Positions 20,621 to 33,000 of a stretch of 64,000 nt of DNA are shown piece by piece. The position numbers were made by a program, and so were the translations under genes. How positions within the stretch are numbered: position 1 is the stretch's first letter; the number at the start of each line of letters is the position of its first letter. The stretch covers positions 118,000,001-118,064,000 of the forward strand of contig JAZHRO010000013.1 in NCBI GenBank assembly GCA_037157565.1, given 5' to 3'. Below the pieces are notes generated by a model. The model saw only the letters and a program-made list of their open reading frames with translations, did not search any database and was not told the DNA's origin. Origin of the DNA: Thalassia testudinum (lineage: Eukaryota; Streptophyta; Magnoliopsida; Alismatales; Hydrocharitaceae).

Positions 20621-23600
20621 TGATGTGTGGTTTTCACTCAACTCAGTAATCAAGTTAATTTCACTTAATTAAGAGTAGAAGAAATCACTTAGGTTAACTC
20701 GAAGTTGTGTTGGTTGTGTAATATAGGATCGAATTAACCTAACCTTTTAGAAATTTTTACTGGTTGAGTCTAGGTCGTTCACTGGGAGGCATAATAATTT
20801 TCTCCAAATTCACCAATTTTCTTTTATCTCTTTTAGTTTAGGAGGTAAAATTAGTTTGATTTTCAAAACATGAATTTTGTCAAAATATTTAAACTATAAA
20901 GAATATACAAAATTCCATATGCAAACATATTTACTCAAAATGTTGTACTTTATTAATAAGTAAATATGCTAGTTTTTCAATTGTATTTCATTCCAAGAAA
21001 TTAAGGCAATTAAAAAAAATTATTCTATTAAAACATGCCTTTTTACAATTAAGAACAAAAAGATAATGATGCAAGAAAAATTCATTTATTTTCATCTCTC
21101 TTCAGCCTCTAATCTTCTTCTTTCTTTCTTTTATTTCCTTCTCTATCTCGAGCTCTCCTTCTTCTATTGTTCCTGCCTTCTTCTCTTGTTCCTGCCTTCT
21201 TCTCTTGTTCCTGTCTCCTATCTTTCTCCTTAGTTTTCTCCTTAACACTCCTTAGCGCCTGTGCCTTCTCCTTTAGCACTTAGTATCCTTCAGCGGCTTC
21301 TCTTTTCCTTAAGCTTCTAGCTGAATCGAGTTTTTTACTTTTTTAACCAAAAACTTTTTTATTTGCAGCGAGGTCCTTTCGAGGATACACAGCACCTTGA
21401 GACCAGGGTGGGACCAGACCCTACTCGATCCTCGCCTAATCTCAGTTACGTTTGTTTTGGTTCATTTGTTTATCGGTTCACAGTCTCGAGCCACATTGGC
21501 TCAACCCGACCTCCCAGGCCACACTCACCCTCCCAGGGCACAATCACTTCCGCATGCCCCCAAGGGTGCACACCCGCAGGCATAAGCCCGTACACTCAGA
21601 CATGCAATGCTCAGATCAGATCAGAAGGAATCGGAACTGGTGCACCGAGCGCTGACGACTGCATAGCCAAGGAAACAAATTGGTTTTATCCCCAGGCATG
21701 CGCTCGTGATTAACCGAGGTGGGACTAACTTACCCCTCAGACCCGAATTCAAACGTTCATAACTTTCTACCCAGAGCTCCAAATTGAATGATTTCAAGTT
21801 TGTTTGAAAGCTCTAAGGGTAATCTACACAATTTCAGGGTCAATTTAATGTTTTAATGATGTTTTGCTCTTCAATTTAAAAGATGAAATCAGGGGTTCCT
21901 ACGGGGTTTTTACTTACCTGGAAGTAGTTTTAAATCAGGAGAGTCCTCAGATGGACTTCTCTCTTCTATTAAAAAGTTTGTACATGTTATATAAGCAATT
22001 TCGCTTCTGTTAGAGTAGGTTTCAAACTCTAAAGACCTTTAGAACATGTAGAGAAGCTTCTCTTCTCTAAAAGCTTCAGAGTTTGATTTTTAGATTTCAA
22101 TAAGTGCAACTAACACTTTAAAGTGTTCCTAATCTATTTAGATTAATTCTAAGGGTTATAACAGATCAATTTGGGCAGGTTTTAAGTTTGAATTTCATCG
22201 GAGCAATACTCCTGTTGGTTTGGGTTCGAAAGTAACCAAAATTGGCAGAAACTAAATCTTCACTAAGTACATCATCTGAGCTTACTTTAATTAATTTTAG
22301 ATCATCAAATAAGATCCCAGAAACAGTTTTCACTCCTTAAAATCTCAATTCAAGCTCAGAACTCCATTATCAGACTCATGTTTGACTGTGGAAGCTCGAA
22401 AATTGACTTTCTGTTTAAAGCTTCCTCCCAAGAAATTAATGCCTAAAATAGAGTCTTCTCATCATCTAGAACTTATTCAGATCTTTAGATTTGTGTTCTG
22501 TCCTTGATTCCTAGGGTTTCAGGCTCGTCGCCTGAACTAAAATAGTTATGTGTTCGACAGAATCATGGAAAGATTGTTACAATGTTTTGAGCGTTAAAAT
22601 AGCTTCAGTGCATCGCACTGAAGCTTCTAAGCTCCTTAAATGTTTCTGAAATCCTTCCTAACAGACTTCTCCAACTTGCTGGAGTTGGGGAAGAAGAAGT
22701 TCAAATCTATAACTCCAGTGGTTAAATCCTCAAACAAATATCTTTAAAATAGTCATTAATCCTTATTATACTATTCTTGAGCTACTTAGCAAGTTCTAGA
22801 GGCTGTAACACAACTTTGGCTCACTGGAGCTCGCCGGAGCTCAGGTGAGTCCAGAAAATGTAGAATTGTATGTACAGATTGACAAAATTAACCATTTTTT
22901 ATCCAAAAATGATCCTGAGGTTATAAGGAACCTCAGCATCACATTTAATTCCTCATTTGTTCATTAAAATTAAGATTTGACAGTAAGTTTGTTTTCTTAA
23001 AGATTTGAGTGGTTAAAGCTCAGGACTTGATCTAATCACTCGATTAAGAAGTTAAATCAACTCAACAGATGTTATTATTCATAAATATGTACTTAATTTA
23101 TAGTTTGAACTGTTCCTGAGCCGCCATGGATAGCAAGCTCAGGAGCTTAATTAAGATTTAGGCGTTTAATTATAGATGATAATAATAGGTATTATAATGT
23201 CGATTAGGGTTCATTAGTGGTGATAGGTGATGAAAGAACCCAATGGAGGTGAAACTATCTCAATTGCTGTCACCATAGATAGTGTTAGTAATCGGTGAAG
23301 GTAAGATTTGAATTAGGCGTTTAGGTGATTTAATTAATGATTAAGTGAATTAGAAGTGAACATGAAAGATACAGGAAGGTGTACAGTGAGTTAAAAGACA
23401 AAATTAAAGCTCTAGCGAGCTCAAGGAACTCGCTGGAGTCAGATGAAACTAAAATCTGAAATTACTCTAACCTAACTAACTAAACTAACTAACTAAGCTA
23501 GCCTACTCCTACTCCTACTCCTAGTCTACTGTTACCTGGATGAAGGTGTCAATAGGGTTCCGCCGAAGTCTCATGGCGGACGACGAAATCAGAGGGTGGA

Positions 23601-24605
23601 AGAAAGATCTCCGGCGGGCAGATTTGAGGTGGAGTAGGGGAATCCTTAGGTCGGCGCCTTTGTCAGAGGTGCGGAAGACAACGATGGATCTCCTCGGCTG
23701 CTTAAGATGGACGGAGGAAGTCAGAAGATGGAATGGGGAATCGCCGGAGGTTTGGACGAATAGCCTATTGGGTCGGCTGCAGTGTTAGAAGAGGGAAGGG
23801 AGCCAACTTGCCTAAAATCAAAGGTGTGAAGGGGTATTTATAGTAGTTTGCGGCGAAGAGAGAGGCGAGGTCTAGCCGAAGAAGGAGATCGAGGAGCTTA
23901 ACCTTCATCGTCGTCTCCGACGACGGTGAGGTTATCTCCCATTGAAAAATAGGATTCTCGGTTAACTCAGACTGATGGATGAAGTGGAGGTGGTGAGCGC
24001 AAGCTGCAAGAGCTTGGACAAGGAGGAATGATATCGGCAGGGCGGTGATCGCGCGGTGGGGTGACTCTCTGCTGCCAGCCGTTCATTCGGCTGGAGAAGA
24101 AGAAGACGAAGAGGGACTTAGAAGTAATAAAACTTAAGGACTTGTGTGAGAAATAAGGGCTTGACTGTAATGAATATTAAGGACTAAAATGTAAACCCAG
24201 GTTTTGAAGGTTTATTTTAATTTAGATCTTTTTCAACTTTTATATATGTTAGTAAATAAGGTAAATATTATGTTTACACCTTGAATTTATATTTTTGACC
24301 TTTTTAGGTTAATTTATTAAATTAAGTAAAATCACTTAAGTTATTATATACTTAGGTATACATTATATTTAAGTTACTTAACTTATTAATTAAGGAAATG
24401 GTTAATAGGATTTTGAGTGCAATTATTATCTAAATTATTAATAATGTTAATTGAATGATAAAATGTCATTTTAAACTTATTTTAAGGTCCTTAACTAAAT
24501 ATCCCTTATTCTATAATTAACCCTTATATATTCATAACCCTAGCTAATTAACTAGGAAGACTAGTTAATTAGGGGTAATTAGAGATCATGATGAGTGTCT
24601 CATCT
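20621..24605 (-). repeat. 3' LTR of element F
   Basis: It is 3985 bp and pairs with 30007-33972. The U5 motif is inverted at 20766-20790. A CTACTCCTACTCC microsatellite lies near 23505-23524. The terminal base at 24605 is changed (CATCT instead of CATCA). Open frames at 21363-21713 and 23540-23788 lie within the LTR and are broken differently in the other copy; I do not call them genes. Confidence 0.92.
23834..23845 (-). promoter_or_regulatory. Probable TATA box of LTR F
   Basis: On the minus strand this reads TACTATAAATAC. The 5' LTR has the same at 33188-33198 (GCTATAAATAC), which would drive the element. Confidence 0.55.
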
Positions 24606-24642
24606 TATGCCCAAGCCAACGTTTTGCTAGTCCCTAGCAAAA
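24606..24642 (-). other. Second hairpin plus polypurine tract of F
   Basis: On the minus strand a perfect 9-bp hairpin (TTTTGCTAG 24642-24634, loop GGA, CTAGCAAAA 24630-24622) is followed by TGGCTTGGGCATA and the 3' LTR. Confidence 0.85.
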
Positions 24643-26660
24643 TTAACTAAGACTATGATGATTTAAAGCACTTGGGTTTAAATTATTATAAATAGCAACT
24701 ATGTAGGGGAAAGCTTAGGTCAGAAAATTTTTAAATTTAATATAAATGATTAATGTATAGAGCATGTGTGAAAATTTTCTTACTTAGACTTATACTTAGA
24801 ACATTTTCAAAACACACTTAAAATAATTTGTAAACAAGAATTTTATTTTGAATTAGAATTCTTCAAAAATCTCTTAATCTTTGTAACTATTCTTAACTCA
24901 AATTAGAATACAAAGTGTTTTAAGAAAAACAAAACTTAAGGATTGAGAATTAAATTTTAACTCAAAAACTCAAATAGATTTAAGTTAATCCCCTACTTAT
25001 GATATTTGATTTTTATCAATATAAGTTTAAGCAAATTAACCAGATACTCATTATTAATCAAACTTAGAGTAGTAAAACTCTAATTTACTAACCTACAACA
25101 CTAAAGATTAACTTCTAGACCTAGGATTCTATCAATTCTTCTCCTTTAGGTCTCAACTTAAAATCTTCAAAACCCAATTTCTTAGGCTTCACTGCCCAAT
25201 ACCAAGGTTCAGTAGCTATGATTTTGAAATATCTGTGCTTAGTGAAGAGAATTGTCCTAAAGACATCCAAAGTTGCAAAAATCCAGATCTTAAGACATCA
25301 CTTTCCAATCCCAATTATTCTAATTCAAGCCTTTGGCTTGGCCTTACTCGGGTTTGGTTGCTTTCTCCTCACCAGTTTTCTATCCTGAGGTCAACACTTT
25401 TTGTGTATATCTCCCTGGTGGACCACTGGGTCTCTTATTCCTAATATATTTTTTTCTCCATATTTTTTTTCTCTTTTTCTATAGGTTAGAACACCCATTT
25501 GTAGCGAGGTGTTCTTTTTATTTTTGATGGAAGGAAGGGTAGCATCCATTTGTAACGAGATGCTTTTATTTATTTATGAAAAACTACATAAGTACCCATT
25601 TTTAGCAAGGCACTTAACTGCAGGGTGTTTTATTTATTTATTTCTTTCTCTTTTTCTTTTTCCTCCTCATTTTTCTTACTAACATTATTCTTCAAATCCT
25701 TTTTCTAGGTGAGTGGCACATCCTTCACCCTTTCAAGAACCGCCCCACGAAAATCCTTGGACTAAAGAGGATTCAGAATTGATCTCTTAACCTCTATGTT
25801 TTCGTGGTCTCAGATGTCAACAAGACAATTCTATGTGAGTGAATTTTAGATGTTTAGGTTATTTAGCTCTCAAACCAGAGCTTGGACAGCAATACCCTTT
25901 ACTCTTAGGTTCTTTAAATTTTTAGTTTCCTCCTATAGGATCCGTCAAGACAAAATTTACCAAGTCTAGTTATTTATCTCTAGCTTGTAAGTTTTGTAAA
26001 CTAAAATTCTACCAACTCTCTATTTAATTAACTCTGAATATCTGGCTTTTACTTAACTTTATGATAAAATCAAAATTTCAAAAATCAAAAGATTACTTAA
26101 TCTAATTGATTAAAAAGTTATAATTCAATTCCAAAACTTAAGTTTAAAAGCTTAACATACTTAGTTTCTTAATTCAAATAAGAATAGAAAAATAAATCTT
26201 AAAAAGATTTAAAAGATTCCTAAATTCAAATAAAATCTTATTTTAAAAATTTAAAACACAAAAGTGTGTTTCTATAAAATGTTTAAAGTAAAATCTAATT
26301 AAGAATTGAATGCTCTTAAATATTTATATATATTCTATATACATTTTAAACTTCTGACCTAAAAGAAAATTAAAGCTCTTAATATATATACATTCTTCTT
26401 CTTTTCATCTTTATTAAAAATGAATAAACCCCTCTTATTATTTTTATAAATTTTCTTTTTAAATTTTTGTATTTTTATATTTTTATTTTTATGTATATAA
26501 GATTTTTTAATTTTTTTATGATTTTTTTCAAAAATTTTTCACTTTTTTATGAAATTTTTGAATTTTTGTCATTTTTAGATTTTTTATTCTTTTAAATTTC
26601 GTGGATATTTGATTTTTATGTGTTTTTATTTTTTAAACCAACACTTAAAGTGAAATTTTC
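24643..26660 (-). other. 3' noncoding region of element F
   Basis: This is very A/T-rich, with no coding frame I accept. It contains the three-hairpin array at 25488-25616. The plus-strand open frames at 25235-25527 are low-complexity. Confidence 0.75.
25488..25616 (-). other. Three tandem hairpins with a conserved 12-nt loop
   Basis: Plus-strand view: 25488-25495/25508-25515 (AGAACACC/GGTGTTCT, loop CATTTGTAGCGA); 25541-25546/25559-25564 (AGCATC/GATGCT, loop CATTTGTAACGA); 25589-25596/25609-25616 (TAAGTACC/GGCACTTA, loop CATTTTTAGCAA; the one A/C mismatch is a G.U pair on the element's sense strand). Stems differ while the loop is conserved. Confidence 0.88.
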
Positions 26661-26666
26661 ACTTCA

Positions 26667-26821
26667 ACACTCCCCCAAGCCAAAATTTTACAATGTTCTC
26701 ATTGTAAGAAGGGTGAAAAGATAGTGAAATTTTAAAAGTAAGTGTAGGAAAATCAAAAAGGATGAAAACAGGAAATAACTATGTATAAGTGCTAAGTTTT
26801 ACGCCTTCAGCTAGGCGTAAA
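26667..26821 (-). other. Post-coding box and first hairpin/polypurine module of F
   Basis: On the minus strand the box GAAGGCGTAAAACTTAGCAC (about 26808-26789) overlaps an 8-bp hairpin (TTTACGCC 26798-26805 with GGCGTAAA 26814-26821). Next comes a perfect 8-bp hairpin (TTACAATG/CATTGTAA, 26707-26688, loop AGAA on the sense strand) and then GGCTTGGGGGAGTGT (26681-26667). Confidence 0.82.
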
Positions 26822-27110
26822 CCCTAGTAAAGAACTCCTAAAAAGAATAAGTATATGGTAAAAATAGAGGAGTTATGAAAGAATTAGATCAAAAAATTAG
26901 AAAACAAATTAAACCACCCAATCAAAACTAGTCTTGAAATTACCTAGAATAGATCTCGTAGATCCTAGAATCAGATTCTCATGAAAATCTCAAAAGAATC
27001 AAAGTGAATCTTATATGAAGAATAGATCTGATTTAGGTTGAGATGTAGAACGTTTAAGATTAAGGCAATTTATAAAAAATGTTTCCACCAAGTTCAAAAG
27101 ATCAGCAAAA

Positions 27111-29000
27111 TCAGTTTTGGTTCCCAATAATAGGTGAGTCATTTTGAAACAAAATAGGTTGCTGATGCGGGTTTGATGGGTTATTTTCAGGTAATACAGA
27201 GGACGGGTTATGATTAGAATCAAAGGCCTGATTAATGAAGTGGACTTGGCCTTGATTTTGCCTAGGATTTGGCAGATTCCTAGGATTCGAAATTGGTTGA
27301 GATGGGAGAGTACCTGGCTGACGAGACTCAGCCAAAAGCGTGATCTGATTTCGTAAATCAACCAATTCTACCTTATATTGCCTATGGATCTCAGTGAGAG
27401 CTTCAGCATTTTGTCGCTAACTCTCTGACATAGCTCGTAGAATTTGGTCTAGTTGTGTATCTCTATTAGGCCTAGAGTAATTTTGCATACTCATCGGGCT
27501 AGGCCTTAAATTTGATTGCTGAGGAGGCAAATGAGGTGGATTAAAATGGGTCTGATTTGGATATGATGGTCTTTGATTTTGATTTGGATCAGCCCAAGAA
27601 AAATTTGGGTGGCTTCTCCATCTAGGATTGTAGGTATTTGAATAAAGGTTTGGTCTTGGAATATTTTCCTGGATGGCATGTAAACCTAAAAGATATGGCA
27701 TGTTTTCTGCAACAGTTAAGGGTGGGTAAGATTGTGGGACAAAGGTCCCTCCTTGGGTTGGTGGAGTAGATAGAAAACCCAAGGAAGATGGATCTCTAGA
27801 ATCCAAATTATTCATAAATTCCCTCCCCACGGAAATTTGCAAAATAGGTAAATACGCAGGATTCGTAGCAAGTAGAGGTATAAGATTCTTCATTGTGTTT
27901 CTAACCTCATCGAGATGCTTTGCTACGATATCTACTTTGTCCAGTTTTTCTGCAATAATCTCTAAATCCTTTGAACTGGACTGATTACCGATCTCGTGAA
28001 TGCCCTTATGCGGATTTTGGTGATTCGTATTCGCGCCCCACAAATATTGCGACATAGATGCATTATTGATCGAGTTTTCTGCCATCCCTTCAAATAATTC
28101 TGAAGCGGATTCTGCATCGCGATCTAGAAAATTCCCTCCATAAGAGGCATCGACTAGATTGCGAATGCCCTCTTGTAAACCATAATAAAAGATATGCATG
28201 AGTTGCCAACGAGGGATGTCATGATGTGGGAATTTCCTTTACAATTCATGAAAACATTCCCATGCTTCATGAATTGGTTCTCCTTGATTTTGATTGAAAG
28301 TAGTAATAGGTCGCCTTAAAGCATTAGTTCAACCAATTGGAAAGAATTTCTTAAAAAATGCGGATTCGAGTTCAGCCCAAGTTGAGATTGGTCTTGCTAC
28401 AGTTCTATATCAATAAGTTGCCTTATCTTTAAGGCTAAAACAGAACATTTTCATTAGTAGGATTTCCCTATTTTGATTTCGAGGGCCAATAGTTTGAGAT
28501 AAATTTTTAAGACCTTCAATGTGTTGAAATGGATCCTTGGATGCAAATCCGTGAAAGTGGGGGATTAAACCTATAATGTTTGGCTTTAATTCTGGATCAT
28601 TCTCCCCAATAGGAATCCTAACATTAGGCTTTACTTGTGCATTAGATGGGTTATAATCATCTCTAAGTAGAGGCCTTGGATGATTGATCGGTAAATTAGG
28701 ATTTTCAAAACCCGCCTCAGGTCGAGGTGAAGAACGGGTTTGCAAAGTTTGTAGATTATTTAAGGCTGCTGTTAATAAATTGATTTGTCTTGTTTGCTCT
28801 AGCATCCTAAAATTCTGGTTCAGGAGCACCTCATGAACATCAAAAGGCGACATCTCCCCCAGACCAGAAGAAGGGATCTCGGGATTAAGATTCTGCATTG
28901 GATCCATAGAAGTAGATGGATCAGACGGGAAAACCATTGGTTGCTTATCTGCAACCGGCCTAGGATCACTTGTCAACGGTGGTGCAAGAGGCGGATGCAA
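27111..29000 (-). pseudogene. gag: gag of element F (near-complete, four stops)
   Basis: This Athila-like Gag occupies one uninterrupted frame of 630 codons from the ATG at 29000 down to 27111, with internal stops at 28412-28410 (TGA), 28331-28329 (TGA), 28241-28239 (TAA) and 27419-27417 (TAG). The N-terminal 130 residues are Pro/Asn/Asp-rich. A capsid core follows (ELKPNIIGLIPHFHGF, then KDPFQHIEGLKNLSQTIG), similar to B gag at about 6020-6600. The C-terminal part has NPRWRSHPNFSWADPNQNQR and a Gln/Asn/Pro-rich tail. No zinc knuckle, LRSGR box, protease or pol follows. With few stops it is the best-preserved gypsy-type gag here and a plausible source of particles for G-like elements. Confidence 0.88.
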
Positions 29001-29982
29001 GGATCACCTCCCGTCCATAAACGAAAAATAAATGTGCAAAGGCACACGCACACCACCGATAAGAAAATAGCTGAATAAAAAAAACCCCGCAAAACAGCAC
29101 AAAAAACGTGGGTTTTGCTCTTCTTTCAAAGGAAAGAAGAAATTCCTAAAGTACGCAAAGTAATTTGACACAAACAAATAGAGTAAAAGTATCAAAATAC
29201 GCATCCTAATTCGTGACTACACAGGTGCGTACCTTAAAGCTCAAAGGTCTAAGGTCTAGGATCGAGATCGCTCACTACTGGCTCCCCGGGGCTCTAGTAG
29301 TGAGACAGACTTGTTGATCTTCGGCCAAAGCCCTAAGAGGTGCAAAGAGGAGAGATAGAAAAATAGACTCGTGTGACTCTAGTGATCGCACTGTGTGCGC
29401 GATAGCATGCAACAAACGATATCGATATAAAAACCTGCATGCATTCTGCAAATAAATTTAAGTCACCAATTTTACTTCCTCTTTTAGTTAATCTTTTTTT
29501 CAAAAATATATCAATTAAACTACAATGGCTGCTTTTTATATCTTTTCAAACAAAAATATGTAGTCTTTTTTAATTCTCAAAAGACAGGGATCTACGTCGG
29601 TTTTCTCGTATTTTCCCGCTGATGCGAGAAAAACAGTTTAAAAATTTCCTGAGTCAGATCGCACTTAACACTAGTAGGAAATGCACTCCTAAGAGTGTAT
29701 GCCTATGTTTATGCTGCTACTAGTCAGAAAAGATGTATTTTTGTATTTTTTTATTTTTACATGCAACAAAACAAAAGATTAAGAAATACTTACAAAAATG
29801 AAAACAGTAAAATGGATTCCCGCCTTCTCCTCAAAGGTAAACTTGAAAAAAAGACAGAAAATAAAAATAAAACAAAACAAAACACAAAACTAATTAGAAC
29901 TAAAGTTAGTAAAAAAAAATTTACAAAATACCTCCTAATTAAACAATTAATCCTTTAAATTTTAGTGAATCAAAATATTTCC
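29001..29982 (-). other. Leader of element F
   Basis: This is noncoding sequence between PBS and gag. Part of it (about 29230-29370) is similar to the leader of G at about 40140-40265, including GGTGCAAAGAGGAGA. The hairpin at 29271-29304 is listed separately. The plus-strand frame 29695-29958 is Lys/Asn-rich low complexity. Confidence 0.7.
29271..29304 (-). other. Dimerisation-type hairpin in the F leader
   Basis: A perfect 9-bp stem (CTCACTACT/AGTAGTGAG) closes a 16-nt loop whose centre is the 8-nt palindrome CCCCGGGG (29284-29291). A stem with a GC-rich self-complementary loop between PBS and gag is the architecture of retroviral dimerisation initiation sites. The role here is inferred. 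Confidence 0.75.
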
Positions 29983-30000
29983 TCCCCGACAACGGTGCCA
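29983..30000 (-). other. Primer-binding site of element F (tRNA-Asp type)
   Basis: On the minus strand TGGCACCGTTGTCGGGGA lies 6 nt after the LTR end at 30007. Confidence 0.88.
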
Positions 30001-30006
30001 TTAAAA

Positions 30007-33000
30007 TGATGCGTGGTTTTCACTCAACTCAGTAATCAAGTTAATTTCACTTAATTAAGAGTAGAAGAAATCACTTAGGTTAACTCGAAGTTGTGTCGAT
30101 TGTGTAATATAGGGTCAAATTAACCTAACATTTTAGAAATTTTTACTGGTTGAGTCCAGCTCGTTCACTGGGAGTCAATAATTTTCTCCAAATTCACCAA
30201 ATTTCTTTTATCTCTTTAAGTTTAGGAGGTAAAACTAGTTTGATTTTCAAAACATGAATTTTGTCAAAATATTTAAACTATAAAGAATATACAAAATTCC
30301 ATATGCAAACATATTTACTCAAAATGTTGTACTTTATTAACAAGTAAACATGTTAGTTTTTCAATTGTATTTCATTCCAAGAAATTAAGGCAATTAAAAA
30401 AAAATATTCTATTAAAACATGCCTTTTTACAATTAAGAACAAAAAGATAATGATGTAAGAAAAATTCATTTATTTTCATCTCTCTTCAGCCTCTAATCTT
30501 CTTCTTTCTTTCTTTTATTTCCTTCTCTATCTCGGGCTCTCCTTCTTCTATTGTTCCTACCTTCTTCTCTTGTTCCTGTCTCTTATCTTTTTCCTTAGTT
30601 TTCTCCTTAACACTCCTTAGCGCCTGTGCCTTCTCCTTTAGCACTTAGCATCCTTCAGCGGCTTCTCTTTTCCTTAAGCTTCCAGGTGAATTGGGTCTTT
30701 TACTTTTTTAACCAAAAGCTTTTTTATTTGCGATGAGGTCCTTTCGAGGATACACAGCACCCTAAGACCAGGGTGGGACCAGACCCTACTCGGTCCTCGC
30801 CTAATCTCAGTTACATTTGTTTCGGTTCATTTGTTAATTGGTTCACAGTCTCGAGCCACATCGGCTCAACCTGGCCTCCCAGGCCACACTCGCCCTCACA
30901 AGGCACAATCACTTCTGCACGCCCCCAAGGGTGCACACCCGCAGGCATAAGCCTGCACACTCAGACATGCTACTTAGATCAGAAGGAATCAAAACCAGTG
31001 CGCCGAGCGCTGATGACTGCATAGCAAAGAAAAAAATTGGTTTTATCCCCACGCACGTGCTCGTGAATAATTGAGGTGGGACTAACTTATCCCTCTTAGA
31101 CCTGAATTCGAACGTTCATAACTTTCTACCCAGAGCTCCAAATTGAATGATTTCAAGTTTATTGGAAAGCTCTAAGGGTAATATACGCAATTTCAGGGTC
31201 AATTTAATGTTTTAATGATGTTTTGATCTTCAATTTAAAAGATGAAATCAGGGGTTCCTATGGGGTTTTTACTTGCCTGGAAGTAGTTTTAAATCAGTAG
31301 AGTCCTCAGAAGGACTTCTCTCTTCTATTAAAAAGTCTGTACATGTTATATAAGCAATTCTGCTTCTGTTAGAGTAGGTTTTAAACTCTAAAGACCTTCA
31401 GAACATGCAGAGAAGCTTTTCTCTTCTCTGAAAGCTTTAGAGTTTGATTTTTAGATTTCAATAAGTGCAACTGACACTTTAAAGTGTTCCTACTCTATTT
31501 AGATTAATTCTAAGGGTTATAACAGATCAATTTGGGCAAGTTTTAAGTTTGAATTTCATCAGAATAGTACTCCTGTTGGTTTGGGTTCGAAAGTAACCCA
31601 AATTGGCAGAAACTAAATCTTCACTAAGTACATCATCTGAGCTTACTTTAATTAATTTCAGATCATCAAATAAGATCCCATAAACAGTTTTCACTCCTCA
31701 AAATCTCAATTCAAGCTCAGAACTCCATTATCAGACTCATGTTTGACTGTGGAAGCTCAAAAATTGCCTTTCTGTTTAAAGCTTCCTCCCAAGAAATTAA
31801 TGCCTAAAATAGAGTCTTCTCATCATCTAGAAGTTATTCATATCTTTAGATTTGTGTTCTGTCCTTAATTCCTAGGTTTTCAAGCTCGCCGCCTGAGCTA
31901 AAATAGGTATGTGTTTGACAGAATCATGGAAAGATTATTACAATGTTTTGAGGGTTAAAATAGCTTCAGTGCATCACACTGAAGCTTCTGAGCTCCTTAA
32001 ATGTTTCTCAAATCCTTCCTAATAGACTTCTCCAACTCATCAGAGTTGGGGAAGAAGAAGTTCAAATCTATAGCTCCAGTAGTTAAATCCTCAAACAAAT
32101 ATCTTTAAAAGAGTCATTAATCCTTATTATACTATTCCGGAGCTACTTAGCAAGTTCTAGAGGCTGTAACACAACTTTGGCTCGCCGGAGCTTCGGTGAG
32201 TCTAGAAAATGTAGAATTGTATGTACAGATTGACAAAATTAACCATTTTAATCCAAAAATGATCTTGAGGTTACAAGGAACCTTAGTATCACATTTAATT
32301 CCTCATTTGTTCATTAAAATTAAGATTTGACAATAAGTTTGTTTTCTTAAAGATTTGAGTGGTTAAAGCTTAGGACTTGATTTAACCACTCGATTGAGAA
32401 GTTAAATCAAGTCAACAGATGTTATTATTCATAAAGATGTATTTAATTTATAGTTTGAACTGTTCCTGAGCTGCCATGGATAGCAAGCTTAGGAACTTAA
32501 TTAGGATTTAGGCGTTTAATTATAGATGATAATAATAGGTATTATAATGTCGATTAGGGTTCATTAGTGGTGATAGGTGATGAAAGAACCCAATGGAGGT
32601 GAAACTATCTCAATTACTGTCACTATAGACAGTGTCAGTAATCGGTGAAGGTGAGATTGGAATTAGGTGTTTAGGTGATTTAATTAATGATTAAGTGAAT
32701 TAGAAGTGAACATGGAAGATACAGGAAGGTGTACAGTGAGTTAAAAGACAAAATTAAAGCTCTAGTGAGCTCAAGGAACTCACCGAAGTCGAAGGAGATG
32801 AAACTAAAATTTGAAATTACTCTAACCTATCTAACTAAACTAACTAACTAAGCTAGCATACTCCTACTCCTACTCCTAGTCTACTGTTACCTGGATGAAG
32901 GGGTCAATAGGGTTCCACCGAAGTCTCATGGCGGATGACGAAATCAGAGGGTGGAAGAAAGATCTCCGGTGGGTAGATTTGGGTGGAGCAGAGGAATCCT

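Noticed and set aside
21363..21713. Open frames shared by both LTRs of F (with 30773-31024)
   Set aside because: They are similar only because the LTRs are similar. The frame is interrupted differently in each and has no domain.
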